From contig JAGKXC010000060.1 in the NCBI GenBank assembly GCA_021151535.1, forward strand, positions 1 through 29,185: a stretch of 29,185 nucleotides of DNA, read 5' to 3'. Shown here piece after piece: positions 16,962 through 23,930 of the stretch. Each line of letters opens with the position of its first letter. Position 1 is the first letter of the stretch. The notes under the pieces are model-generated. The model had not been told where the DNA came from, searched no databases, and worked only from the letters and a program-made list of their open reading frames with translations. The translations under genes and the position numbers were made by a program. Source of the stretch: Sphingobacteriia bacterium. Its GTDB lineage: Bacteria; Bacteroidota; Bacteroidia; NS11-12g; UBA955.

Positions 16962-18467
16962 CTACTTCCTGAATCTCCCCAACAATTTATCCATCATGGA
17001 TATCATATCGTCGCTAATTCTAAAGCGGTAGATAACAAAAACTACTGCAGATAGAATGGCGGAAGTTTTCAGTGCATACATGAAAATCATCACCATTTTA
17101 TTGGGCGACAACAAACTAGGCCACACATAATTCAAGGCAAATCCCAAGGTTAAAACCAGTATTGCTTGAAACACCTTCAAGGTAAAAGGCTGCATTTTAT
17201 AAATGTACCAAATTAGTATCGCCACAACAATTCCCGTACACAACCAAACCATTCCAGTAGCCACCGCTGCGCCGCTGATACCCATAATAGGAATCAACCA
17301 TTGATTCATGTAAACCCCCGTAAAAATAGCAATCAAATTCACCACCAATGTGAGATAATATCGCTTGGAAAAAATCAACATTGCCGAAGAATTCCCTTGC
17401 AACAGCACCATTAATTTACCCAATCCCAAATACAAAACTGCCATTTTCCCGGCCTTGTATATATCGCCATGAGGCATAAAAGTGTAGAACAAATCAATAT
17501 TCACCCAAATGCCTAACAATACAATTCCGCCCAAAACAAATTGATTCAAACTCGTTTTCTGGTACAACCTGGAAATTTCGACTCGGTTACCATGATGAAT
17601 CGCTTCAGATAACTTAGGATTCGCAATTTGAAGAATACTCCGAGTTGGAATTTCAATTAAAATAGAAAGATTAAGGGCGATAGAGTAAATACCCGTATCG
17701 CTCGTCCCCTTCATTTTACTTACCATCAAAAAATCCATCCTTTGTAAAACCAACATCGCCACATATGTAAGAAACAAATACAATGTGTAGAAACTAAATT
17801 CCGATTTAAGTTCCTTATGTGAGGTAATAAATTTCCAATCGGGAACATAGGATAATTGAGTTAATTGATGCACACTAAAAATGTTCAACAAACAAACTGT
17901 GCCATAAACGAGAGACACCCCCAGCATCACACCATAAAACGTTAGATGATCCGTGTAATACAAAAAAGCCAAAATCCCCAAACCTACCCTAACAACATTT
18001 TCTCTTAAAAATGAAGCGAATACAATCCTTCCTAATGCTGCCGAAAAGGTTTCATAAACCGTATTAAATACAAAAAAGAATACAAAAGGTATTAGTAAAT
18101 TGTAATAGGGTAAGAAATCAGATGCATTTTCCATGAAAAAAAGCAAAACCTTTTCTTTAAAAAGAAATAAGGCAGCCGAAACCAAACACATTCCAACTAA
18201 AGGAAGTAAAAGCAACCAAAACCCCACACCATGATGACCACCACTACTTCGAAACTTGGGAAAAAACTTCCAAATTGAATACCCTGTGCCCAATTGAGCA
18301 ACACCTGCAAGTAGAGCACCCATTTCAATAAACAACCTAAAAACACCAGTTTCTGAGGGTGAAAATGTCAATGGAAATAAGTAAAACGTTGTAAATAAGC
18401 CAATTACACTTCCCGTATAATTCACAATTGAAGCCCAAAAACTTTGTTTAGCAATTGTTCCACCCAT
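16962..18467 (-). CDS. Wzx-like polysaccharide flippase (MATE/MOP superfamily)
   Basis: 501 residues, almost entirely hydrophobic, with about 12-14 predicted transmembrane helices. The N-terminus (GGTIAKQSFWASIVNYTGSV) is the typical start of polysaccharide flippases, where a small amphipathic segment precedes helix 1. The C-terminal half contains a polysaccharide-biosynthesis_C-like stretch (MGISGAAVATGMVWL). Probable role: transfer of lipid-linked glycan units across the inner membrane. Its adjacency to the nonulosonic acid genes suggests it may handle a glycan containing that sugar, but it is transcribed convergently from its own promoter. The exact -7 element ends 4 bases before the ATG, implying a leaderless or nearly leaderless mRNA. 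Confidence 0.85.
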   Translation of the reverse strand: MGGTIAKQSFWASIVNYTGSVIGLFTTFYLFPLTFSPSETGVFRLFIEMGALLAGVAQLGTGYSIWKFFPKFRSSGGHHGVGFWLLLLPLVGMCLVSAALFLFKEKVLLFFMENASDFLPYYNLLIPFVFFFVFNTVYETFSAALGRIVFASFLRENVVRVGLGILAFLYYTDHLTFYGVMLGVSLVYGTVCLLNIFSVHQLTQLSYVPDWKFITSHKELKSEFSFYTLYLFLTYVAMLVLQRMDFLMVSKMKGTSDTGIYSIALNLSILIEIPTRSILQIANPKLSEAIHHGNRVEISRLYQKTSLNQFVLGGIVLLGIWVNIDLFYTFMPHGDIYKAGKMAVLYLGLGKLMVLLQGNSSAMLIFSKRYYLTLVVNLIAIFTGVYMNQWLIPIMGISGAAVATGMVWLCTGIVVAILIWYIYKMQPFTLKVFQAILVLTLGFALNYVWPSLLSPNKMVMIFMYALKTSAILSAVVFVIYRFRISDDMISMMDKLLGRFRK

Positions 18468-18471
18468 GTTG

Positions 18472-18479
18472 CAAAGGTA
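18472..18479 (-). promoter_or_regulatory. -7 promoter element (TACCTTTG) for flippase gene
   Basis: Exact TAnnTTTG on the minus strand, only 4 bases from the ATG at 18467. If it is functional, transcription would begin at about the A of the start codon. Confidence 0.5.
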
Positions 18480-18505
18480 ATCTAACCATCATAATTTTTA
18501 TTTTT

Positions 18506-18538
18506 TTTGGTTTTGTATTTTGAAAGTCGTTACATTTG
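18506..18538 (+). promoter_or_regulatory. Promoter for Omp28 gene (TTTG, 21-base spacer, TACATTTG)
   Basis: A -33 type TTTG at 18506-18509 is followed after 21 bases by the exact -7 element TACATTTG at 18531-18538, 29 bases ahead of the ATG at 18568. Best two-part match to the Bacteroidota promoter in the window, upstream of the gene with the most biased codons. Confidence 0.6.
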
Positions 18539-18567
18539 CTTTTCGAGATAAACGAATACAAAAACTT

Positions 18568-19437
18568 ATGAAAAAATTTACATTATTAGCTGCTGCTGCT
18601 GTAATCTTAGCAGGTGGCATGCAAAGCTGTAAGCCAGAAACTACAGACACTACTGTAAAAGCTCCAACTTCTTACACACAAAAGATTGTTTTGGAATACT
18701 TCAGCGGTGCTTGGTGTGGCTACTGCCCTGACGGTCGTGTTGTTGCTGAAAAATTGATCACTCAATACGGTGAATCTAAATTCTTCCCAATCACTTACCA
18801 CGTAGGTGACTACTTGGAAAACAGCGATTGCCAAACAACTGCAACTGCTTTGAACGTAACTGGTTACCCAATGGGTGCTATCAACCGTGTTGGTGGCGCA
18901 GTTAGCAGATCTTCTTGGGGTGCTAAAGCTCAAGCTGTTATCGACGAAGGAGCAAAATGCGGTTTGGCTTTAGATGCTAAAACTGTAAGTGGTTCTACTT
19001 ACACTGTAAAAGCTAAATTAGGTATTGGTGCTGCTGATTTGTCTTCTGGTGCTTACAAAATGGAAGGTTTCTTGATTAAGAAAGTTGACAATAGCCCAGC
19101 TGGCGATTTGCAAAAAGGTCAAATGAACTACTACTATAGCACTGCTGGTCACCCTTACTATGGTAAAGGTACTGCTGCTACTACTACTTCAGGTTCAACT
19201 GTTTATGTAATCAATCCTTACGATCACATCAACATCCACATGAAGAGCTATAGCGCTGCTGTAGATGCTGCTAACATCACTGCTGGTAAAATTTCTGAGT
19301 ACACTTTCTCTGTAGACATTCCTTATGGTGATGCTTCTGAGTGGCACTTCATCGCTTCTTTGAACAAAGGCGGTTTGGCTCCACAAACTATGAACACCCA
19401 AAAGGTTGAGTTCGGTGCAGCTGCTGCTTGGGACTAA
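18568..19437 (+). CDS. Omp28-family lipoprotein with thioredoxin-like CXXC motif
   Basis: 289 residues from the ATG at 18568, chosen because it gives a lipoprotein signal (MKKFTLLAAA ... GGMQSC, acylated Cys at about 21); an in-frame ATG at 18520 lies within the promoter. A thioredoxin-like domain follows: KIVLEYFSGAWCGYCPDG, with the redox-type pair at about Cys50/Cys53, and a cis-Pro-like NVTGYPMGAINR further on. The C-terminal ~150 residues are a beta-rich Omp28 domain. Family members are outer-membrane-associated lipoproteins of Bacteroidota; redox or adhesion roles have been suggested but no reaction is established. Codon use is strikingly biased (GCT, GGT, ACT, CGT, TAC, AAC, TTG) compared with neighbours, a sign of high expression rather than transfer. 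A strong terminator follows. Confidence 0.85.
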   Translation: MKKFTLLAAAAVILAGGMQSCKPETTDTTVKAPTSYTQKIVLEYFSGAWCGYCPDGRVVAEKLITQYGESKFFPITYHVGDYLENSDCQTTATALNVTGYPMGAINRVGGAVSRSSWGAKAQAVIDEGAKCGLALDAKTVSGSTYTVKAKLGIGAADLSSGAYKMEGFLIKKVDNSPAGDLQKGQMNYYYSTAGHPYYGKGTAATTTSGSTVYVINPYDHINIHMKSYSAAVDAANITAGKISEYTFSVDIPYGDASEWHFIASLNKGGLAPQTMNTQKVEFGAAAAWD

Positions 19438-19455
19438 TTCAAACAATAAAAAACT

Positions 19456-19471
19456 TTCCGCTTCTGCGGAA
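19456..19471 (+). other. Small hairpin after Omp28 gene
   Basis: Six-base-pair stem TTCCGC/GCGGAA with a TTCT loop, 18 bases past the stop codon. It lacks a U tract of its own and may assist the terminator just downstream or protect the mRNA 3' end. Confidence 0.5.
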
Positions 19472-19480
19472 CTTTATAAA

Positions 19481-19509
19481 AAAGGCTGCTGTAAAAGGCA
19501 GCCTTTTTT
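19481..19509 (+). terminator. Rho-independent terminator after Omp28 gene
   Basis: Nine-base-pair stem AAAGGCTGC/GCAGCCTTT (19481-19489 with 19498-19506), 8-base loop, then a run of T to 19509. It separates the highly expressed Omp28 gene from the next lipoprotein gene. Confidence 0.85.
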
Positions 19510-19546
19510 CATTATAATCAACGTTTTATATTACTTTCGTGTCAGT

Positions 19547-20488
19547 ATGAACATGAAATCTACCATCTTTTTATTCAAAAATATCTTTTACATTATAGGA
19601 ATCTTTATACTTCCCTTTGTATTCACCGCATGCGAAGACACTGTAAAGCCCCCAGTAACTGAAACTGTTTTGGTAGTAGAAAATGTACAACGTGGCCTTT
19701 TGGTTTATAACGGATCTACCAATACAACCGCTTCAGGCTCCTTGGCCAATCCAGTTTTCGACCAAATTATCGGTCAAAAAACAAGCAACCTCATTGCAGC
19801 TAATTTGCAGTTAAAAACACTCTCTTACCTTATCCCATTATATTTCAAATCTGCAACCAACGACACCCCCTTCATCGCCCCGTTTATAACAGAATTCTTC
19901 CATTCTGTTTCTGGACCAGATACAACTGCGGTACCCACTTTTTGGATGAACAATACTTATATCGGGAATGCAAGTACCACAGCGGCCGACATTAACTTCC
20001 AGTACAATAAAAGCATCACAGGAGCTACACCATTAGTTGGTGTGGCGGCCACAGCCAAAGCGTTGGCAAACAACAACATTGAAATCAAACTAAAAGCAAA
20101 AGCTTTTGATAATTTATCGGGCGATTACCACCTTTCAGTTCTAATTCTTGAAAAAGCAGTTGATGGATATCAAGCTGGTGCCACAAGTTCTTATGTTACA
20201 CATAAACAAGTAATTAGAGCTTCTGCAGTTCAAAATGCAATTGGAATCCCTATCGCATTTTCAAGCAATGCCCTTTTATCCAATCCAGCAAAAAACTCTG
20301 AAATTGAGAAAACCATTAATTTCCAGTTTGAAGCTACCAGACAAACAGTTCGAGACAATTACCCAAGCCTAATCTATTGGGATTATCTACAAGAAAATAC
20401 AAGCGTCATCGTATCAGTTTGGAAGAAAACTACCAATCCCAACAAACCATTTGAGTTTGTAAATGCGATTGGAGTAGATGTAAAATAA
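19547..20488 (+). CDS. Cysteine-free Omp28-like lipoprotein paralogue
   Basis: 313 residues from the ATG at 19547 (another ATG two codons in). The lipoprotein signal ends at VFTAC with Cys at about residue 29; there is no other cysteine. Overall order mirrors the upstream Omp28 protein: a strand and helix after the signal (RGLLVYNGSTNTT ... FDQII), a PLYF strand, then HSVSGPDTTAVPTFWMNN in the place of the cis-Pro segment, and a beta-rich C-terminal half containing VLILEKAVDGYQ and THKQVIRA. I infer a degenerate thioredoxin-like fold without redox chemistry. The two genes are adjacent and on the same strand but separated by a terminator. A near -7 element (TACTTTCG, one mismatch) lies just upstream. 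Its stop codon directly abuts that of the convergent enoyl-CoA hydratase gene. No function is known. Confidence 0.7.
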   Translation: MNMKSTIFLFKNIFYIIGIFILPFVFTACEDTVKPPVTETVLVVENVQRGLLVYNGSTNTTASGSLANPVFDQIIGQKTSNLIAANLQLKTLSYLIPLYFKSATNDTPFIAPFITEFFHSVSGPDTTAVPTFWMNNTYIGNASTTAADINFQYNKSITGATPLVGVAATAKALANNNIEIKLKAKAFDNLSGDYHLSVLILEKAVDGYQAGATSSYVTHKQVIRASAVQNAIGIPIAFSSNALLSNPAKNSEIEKTINFQFEATRQTVRDNYPSLIYWDYLQENTSVIVSVWKKTTNPNKPFEFVNAIGVDVK

Positions 20489-21268
20489 TTATTTACCTTT
20501 AAAATCAGCGGCACGTTTTTCAACAAATGCTGCCATACCTTCTTTCTGATCTTCCGTAGCGAACAACAAATAAAAATTCTTTCGCTCAAAATACAAACCT
20601 TCTTGAAGATGCGAATCAAATGATTTCAACACACTTTCTTTTGCCAATTGAATCGCAATTGGGCTCTTATTCGCACAAGCAGAAGCCATTTTCACAGCCT
20701 CTTCTAAATACAATTCAACAGGAACTACTTTGTTAATTAACCCAGCAGCTTTGGCTTCTTCTGCAGAAATAAATCTTCCCGTAAGCACCATTTCCATAGC
20801 CAAAGCCTTTCCCACAGCTTTCGTTAATCGCTGTGTACCACCTGCACCCGGCATAACGCCAATGTTGATCTCTGGTTGTCCAAATTGCGCAGTTTCAGAA
20901 GCAACAATCATATCACAATGCATCACCAATTCACAACCACCACCCAAAGCAAAACCTGAAACAGCCGCTATTAATGGCTTTTTGGTTTTACGAATGGTAT
21001 CCCAAGTAGTAAATTGATCTATCTTCAACATATCAATAGCCGTTTTACCCGCCATTTGTTTGATATCCGCTCCCGCAGCAAACGCACGATCGTTACCAGT
21101 AATCACAATCGCACGTATTGAATCATCGGCATCCAAATCTAACAATGCATCCCTAATTTCACCCATCAATTGCAAATTCAATGCATTCAATTCTTTTGGG
21201 CGATTCAATTGAATCATCGCAACATAGGGCGCTACTTCCCTGTATACTAATATGAATTCGTACGACAT
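20489..21268 (-). CDS. Enoyl-CoA hydratase (crotonase)
   Basis: 259 residues, full length. Hydrates 2-trans-enoyl-CoA in fatty acid or related acyl-CoA degradation, in the cytoplasm. The oxyanion-hole motifs AFAAGADIKQM and SGFALGGGCELVMHCD are intact, as are the two catalytic glutamates (in GGGCELV and in FGQPEINIGVMPGAGGTQRL). The C-terminal helix region (SVLKSFDSHLQEGL ... KRAADFKGK) is complete. It lies 12 bases behind the PAP2 phosphatase gene and is probably cotranscribed with it, although no pathway link is obvious. Substrate chain length cannot be read from sequence. Confidence 0.93.
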   Translation of the reverse strand: MSYEFILVYREVAPYVAMIQLNRPKELNALNLQLMGEIRDALLDLDADDSIRAIVITGNDRAFAAGADIKQMAGKTAIDMLKIDQFTTWDTIRKTKKPLIAAVSGFALGGGCELVMHCDMIVASETAQFGQPEINIGVMPGAGGTQRLTKAVGKALAMEMVLTGRFISAEEAKAAGLINKVVPVELYLEEAVKMASACANKSPIAIQLAKESVLKSFDSHLQEGLYFERKNFYLLFATEDQKEGMAAFVEKRAADFKGK

Positions 21269-21280
21269 ACTTCTGCGAAA

Positions 21281-21877
21281 TTAATTGTTTTCAATGGTGT
21301 TTTCTAATTTATCCATCCATGGCGATCTAACACACAACCACTTCCACAATCTAAACAATAACATCGCTATTCCATAGCCAAGCAACCCTCCAAATAATAC
21401 GTCTCCAGGATAATGCACACCCAAATAAATACGAGAATACGCCACCAAACCTGCCAAACTCATCAATATTAATTTCTGCTTACGGCTATAACCCAACAAC
21501 ATACCACTCAATCCAAATACAGCAAACATGTTGGCAGAATGACTTGAAACAAAGCCATATTTACTACCTGGTAATCCATCAGGTAATCGCGGATTTAATG
21601 AAGATTCAAAAGCAGGTCTAACCCTTTTAAAACTTGGTTTAAAAACGCGAGAACTGATAGAATCTGCAAAACCAAACCCCATTAAACACAACAGGAGCCA
21701 AACTGCCATATTCTTTTTTGATCGATTATAAAAGGAATAAATTAACCATAAATAAACAGGAATCATCGCCCATTTACTACTCAGAAATACCATTATATGA
21801 TCTAAGAAATCGAATGCCAAACGCTGATTAATCAACACATACAACCAACGATCAGGCGCATCGAAAATAAATTGCAT
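21281..21877 (-). CDS. PAP2-family membrane phosphatase
   Basis: 198 residues from the ATG at 21877; an in-frame TTG two codons earlier overlaps the promoter element and is rejected. About five to six transmembrane helices. The three acid phosphatase motifs are present: KPSFKRVRP (KxxxxxxRP), SSHSAN (PSGH-type, with Ser before SH) and SRIYLGVHYPGDV (SRxxxxxHxxxD). Substrates in the family include undecaprenyl pyrophosphate, phosphatidic acid/phosphatidylglycerophosphate and lipid A phosphates, acting on the periplasmic face. Which applies is unclear. The exact -7 element ends 3 bases before the ATG, which implies a leaderless transcript. The enoyl-CoA hydratase gene follows 12 bases after its stop. 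Confidence 0.88.
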   Translation of the reverse strand: MQFIFDAPDRWLYVLINQRLAFDFLDHIMVFLSSKWAMIPVYLWLIYSFYNRSKKNMAVWLLLCLMGFGFADSISSRVFKPSFKRVRPAFESSLNPRLPDGLPGSKYGFVSSHSANMFAVFGLSGMLLGYSRKQKLILMSLAGLVAYSRIYLGVHYPGDVLFGGLLGYGIAMLLFRLWKWLCVRSPWMDKLENTIENN

Positions 21878-21880
21878 AAC

Positions 21881-21888
21881 CAAAGATA
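21881..21888 (-). promoter_or_regulatory. -7 promoter element (TATCTTTG) for PAP2 gene
   Basis: Exact TAnnTTTG on the minus strand, 3 bases from the ATG at 21877. This decides against the upstream TTG start. Confidence 0.5.
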
Positions 21889-21928
21889 TAAGCTTAAAAA
21901 GAAAATGAATCTAACATCATTAACTTTT

Positions 21929-22473
21929 TCAATTTTTCTTAGACACCACAATAATTCTTGGAGAAAAATTGGGTTCGTAAGCGTTCAAATGATAATCGCC
22001 CAAAACCTCAACTACCTCCAACCCCGCTTGTCGGTGTAAAGCCATTAAATCGTCCGCTGAATATATCTGAACTTCTTCTTGAAACTCTCCCAAACGTACT
22101 GAACTCCCCGCCTGCTCTACGTTTATTCGTTTGAGAATTTTCTTCCCTTCAACCAATTTCTCAATATTAAAATGAATATCGCCACGCTCTTCAATATAAT
22201 TCTGTGGCATTTGTGATATCACAGAATCCGCATTCAAATAATCTTGAACTACATAACCGTTTGACAAGGCCGCATTCGCCATATTCTGCAAAGCGCGTTC
22301 ATCTTCTTCCATTGTTTCAAAATATCCAAAACTCGTAAACAAGTTAAAAACGGCGGAGAAGTTATTATGATTAAAAGGCTCCCGAATATCATGCACATCA
22401 AATTCAGCGCATCTCTGTTGTTATACAACAAATGATAAAATTCGGTATCAAACCAACTTTCAAACCACTTCAT
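21929..22473 (-). pseudogene. Class I SAM-dependent methyltransferase, broken by an out-of-frame internal deletion
   Basis: Two pieces of one protein lie in different frames. The 5' piece starts at the ATG at 22473 (MKWFESWFDTEFYHLLYNNRD), a start typical of Bacteroidota class I methyltransferases. The 3' piece resumes around 22415 in another frame with AEFDVHDIREPFNHNNF and continues through FNLFTSFGYF to a normal C-terminus at 21929. Between YNNRD and EFDVHD relatives have roughly 70 residues, including motif I (the glycine-rich SAM-binding loop) and its acidic partner. All of that is missing, and the frame shifts at the join. The product would have no cofactor site. A good -7 element survives 9 bases upstream, so the gene may still be transcribed. 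The methylated substrate is unknown. An assembly error is the alternative explanation. Confidence 0.78.
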
Positions 22474-22482
22474 AATATTTTT

Positions 22483-22490
22483 CAAAGTTA
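22483..22490 (-). promoter_or_regulatory. -7 promoter element (TAACTTTG) for the broken methyltransferase
   Basis: Exact TAnnTTTG on the minus strand, 9 bases ahead of the ATG at 22473, in the 60-base region divergent from the sigma factor gene. Confidence 0.4.
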
Positions 22491-22533
22491 ATGTAACTTT
22501 TCTCTTTGCTTTGCGTAATATATCCTGAACACG

Positions 22534-23037
22534 ATGACGTCTGATGAATACAACCAATGTGTGGATGACTTCAGCGATGCAATTTTCCGATTTGCATTGA
22601 AGCATTTGCGCAATTCAGATGACGCCAAAGAAATTGTTCAACTCACTTTTGAAAAATGCTGGATGAAGCACCAAGAAATCAATATCGCCAAGGCAAAAAG
22701 CTACTTATTCAGTGCCGCTTACCATGCAATTATCGACGATTGGCGCAAGAAAAAGCCAACTACAGATATTGATTCTCTGCCTGTTTCTTTGCATCCATCT
22801 GAATTTCAAAGCAACTTGGATTTCAAAATGAAACAAGCACTCGAAAAAGCTTTAAGTGAATTATCGCCCGTTTTAAAAACTGTGATTCTTTTAAGAGATT
22901 ATGAAGGTTACAGTTATACTGAAATTGGCAATGTTACCAATCTCAACGAATCTCAAGTGAAAGTATATATTTTCAGAGCTAGAAAATTCTTAAAAGATCG
23001 TTTAACCCCTTATTACCTCAATCAACATGAAGCTTAA
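22534..23037 (+). CDS. ECF-type RNA polymerase sigma factor
   Basis: 167 residues. Region 2 (about 10-72) shows the typical FRFALKHLRNSDDAKEIVQ and YLFSAAYHAIIDDWRKKK segments that contact the -10 element and core polymerase. Region 4 (about 112-160) has LLRDYEGYSYTEIG and the recognition helix NESQVKVYIFRARKFLK. It overlaps the next gene by 11 bases, giving translational coupling with a probable anti-sigma factor, the common ECF arrangement. Its promoter targets cannot be deduced here; autoregulation is likely by family habit but no distinct operator was seen in the short upstream region. Confidence 0.93.
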   Translation: MTSDEYNQCVDDFSDAIFRFALKHLRNSDDAKEIVQLTFEKCWMKHQEINIAKAKSYLFSAAYHAIIDDWRKKKPTTDIDSLPVSLHPSEFQSNLDFKMKQALEKALSELSPVLKTVILLRDYEGYSYTEIGNVTNLNESQVKVYIFRARKFLKDRLTPYYLNQHEA

Positions 23038-23920
23038 TCCAATTTCAGAAGAATTAGAATGGCGATTATTCGAGTGGGTTGAAGGCAATTTAACACCAGA
23101 AGAATGCGCCGAATTAGAAATAATCATTTCAAAAGATGCCAATTTACAAGCCCATGTCGCCGCATTAAAAGCAATCCAGTTAGAAAGTGATTTCAGCGAT
23201 TTATTAGATAATCAAACAAAGTTATCACTCAAACATTATTCAATTAAAACGGCTACGATCCCAACAGCCAAAAACCAATCCGTACAATGGATTTGGAAGA
23301 TTGCAGCTGCCATTGTAGTGTTAATACTTTCAACAGTAGTTTACCAATACAATCTGCCAAAAACCAATGGCCATTTCGCCGAACAACGCTTATCGCCCGA
23401 AAACAAAAAACAACAAAAATCCAGTTTGAAACAGCCAATCAATGGCAAAACAAACAGTTCAATAGCCATGAAAACAATTGAAAACCAGTTTGTTAACTCA
23501 AAAAATGGCGTTACAATCAAGCAACAAGCAGCATCGATAAGTAAAATCAATGGTAATGAGCACCCACTCATCATTGCTACTACGCTGCCAAATAATATCA
23601 AACAAACAATCACTGAAACCATAGCCAAGCCATCAATTAGTCAAGCAAACAAATCAATAAATCGAGAGGCCAATGTTCCAAAAATTGAGGAAGAAACTAT
23701 AGTGATGATGTCGCCAACGGCAAAATCAAACCCCAAAGAATTTGCAAAAATGGCCTGGGGTAACGTAAAAGAAATGATGCGCCAAGGCAAACTACCCAAG
23801 ATTATTCTTTCGCCAGTAAAAACCGGAGAAAATCAAAGAATTCCAGATGTGAATTTTGGTATCCAGATGAATCAAATGTCGTTTGTAAAAACAGTAAGTT
23901 ACAACCCAACCCATAATTAA
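23027..23920 (+). CDS. Anti-sigma-factor-like membrane protein
   Basis: 297 residues. The N-terminal ~65 residues (EELEWRLFEWVEGNLTPEECAELE...) resemble the cytoplasmic zinc-less anti-sigma domains found behind ECF genes in Bacteroidota. One transmembrane helix lies at about residues 88-106 (WIWKIAAAIVVLILSTVV). The remaining ~190 residues are periplasmic, low in complexity and rich in Lys, Gln, Asn and Ser, ending with a conserved-looking tail (MAWGNVKEMMRQGKLPKIILSP). Overlap with the sigma gene and single-pass topology support sequestration of the sigma factor until an envelope signal arrives. No protease-cleavage site is identifiable by eye. Confidence 0.75.
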   Translation: MKLNPISEELEWRLFEWVEGNLTPEECAELEIIISKDANLQAHVAALKAIQLESDFSDLLDNQTKLSLKHYSIKTATIPTAKNQSVQWIWKIAAAIVVLILSTVVYQYNLPKTNGHFAEQRLSPENKKQQKSSLKQPINGKTNSSIAMKTIENQFVNSKNGVTIKQQAASISKINGNEHPLIIATTLPNNIKQTITETIAKPSISQANKSINREANVPKIEEETIVMMSPTAKSNPKEFAKMAWGNVKEMMRQGKLPKIILSPVKTGENQRIPDVNFGIQMNQMSFVKTVSYNPTHN

Positions 23921-23930
23921 ACTTAGCAAA

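Noticed and set aside
18586..18603. GCTGCT repeat run resembling a microsatellite
   Set aside because: It encodes the alanines of the lipoprotein signal peptide, with the same GCT bias as the rest of that gene.
18568..19437. Possible horizontal transfer of the Omp28 gene based on different codon use
   Set aside because: The bias is toward typical high-expression codons and the gene has a native promoter and terminator; expression level explains it better.
22249..22605. A 118-codon frame that could be called a separate small membrane protein
   Set aside because: Only its part from 22473 is real, as the N-terminus of the broken methyltransferase; the downstream section is the out-of-frame reading.
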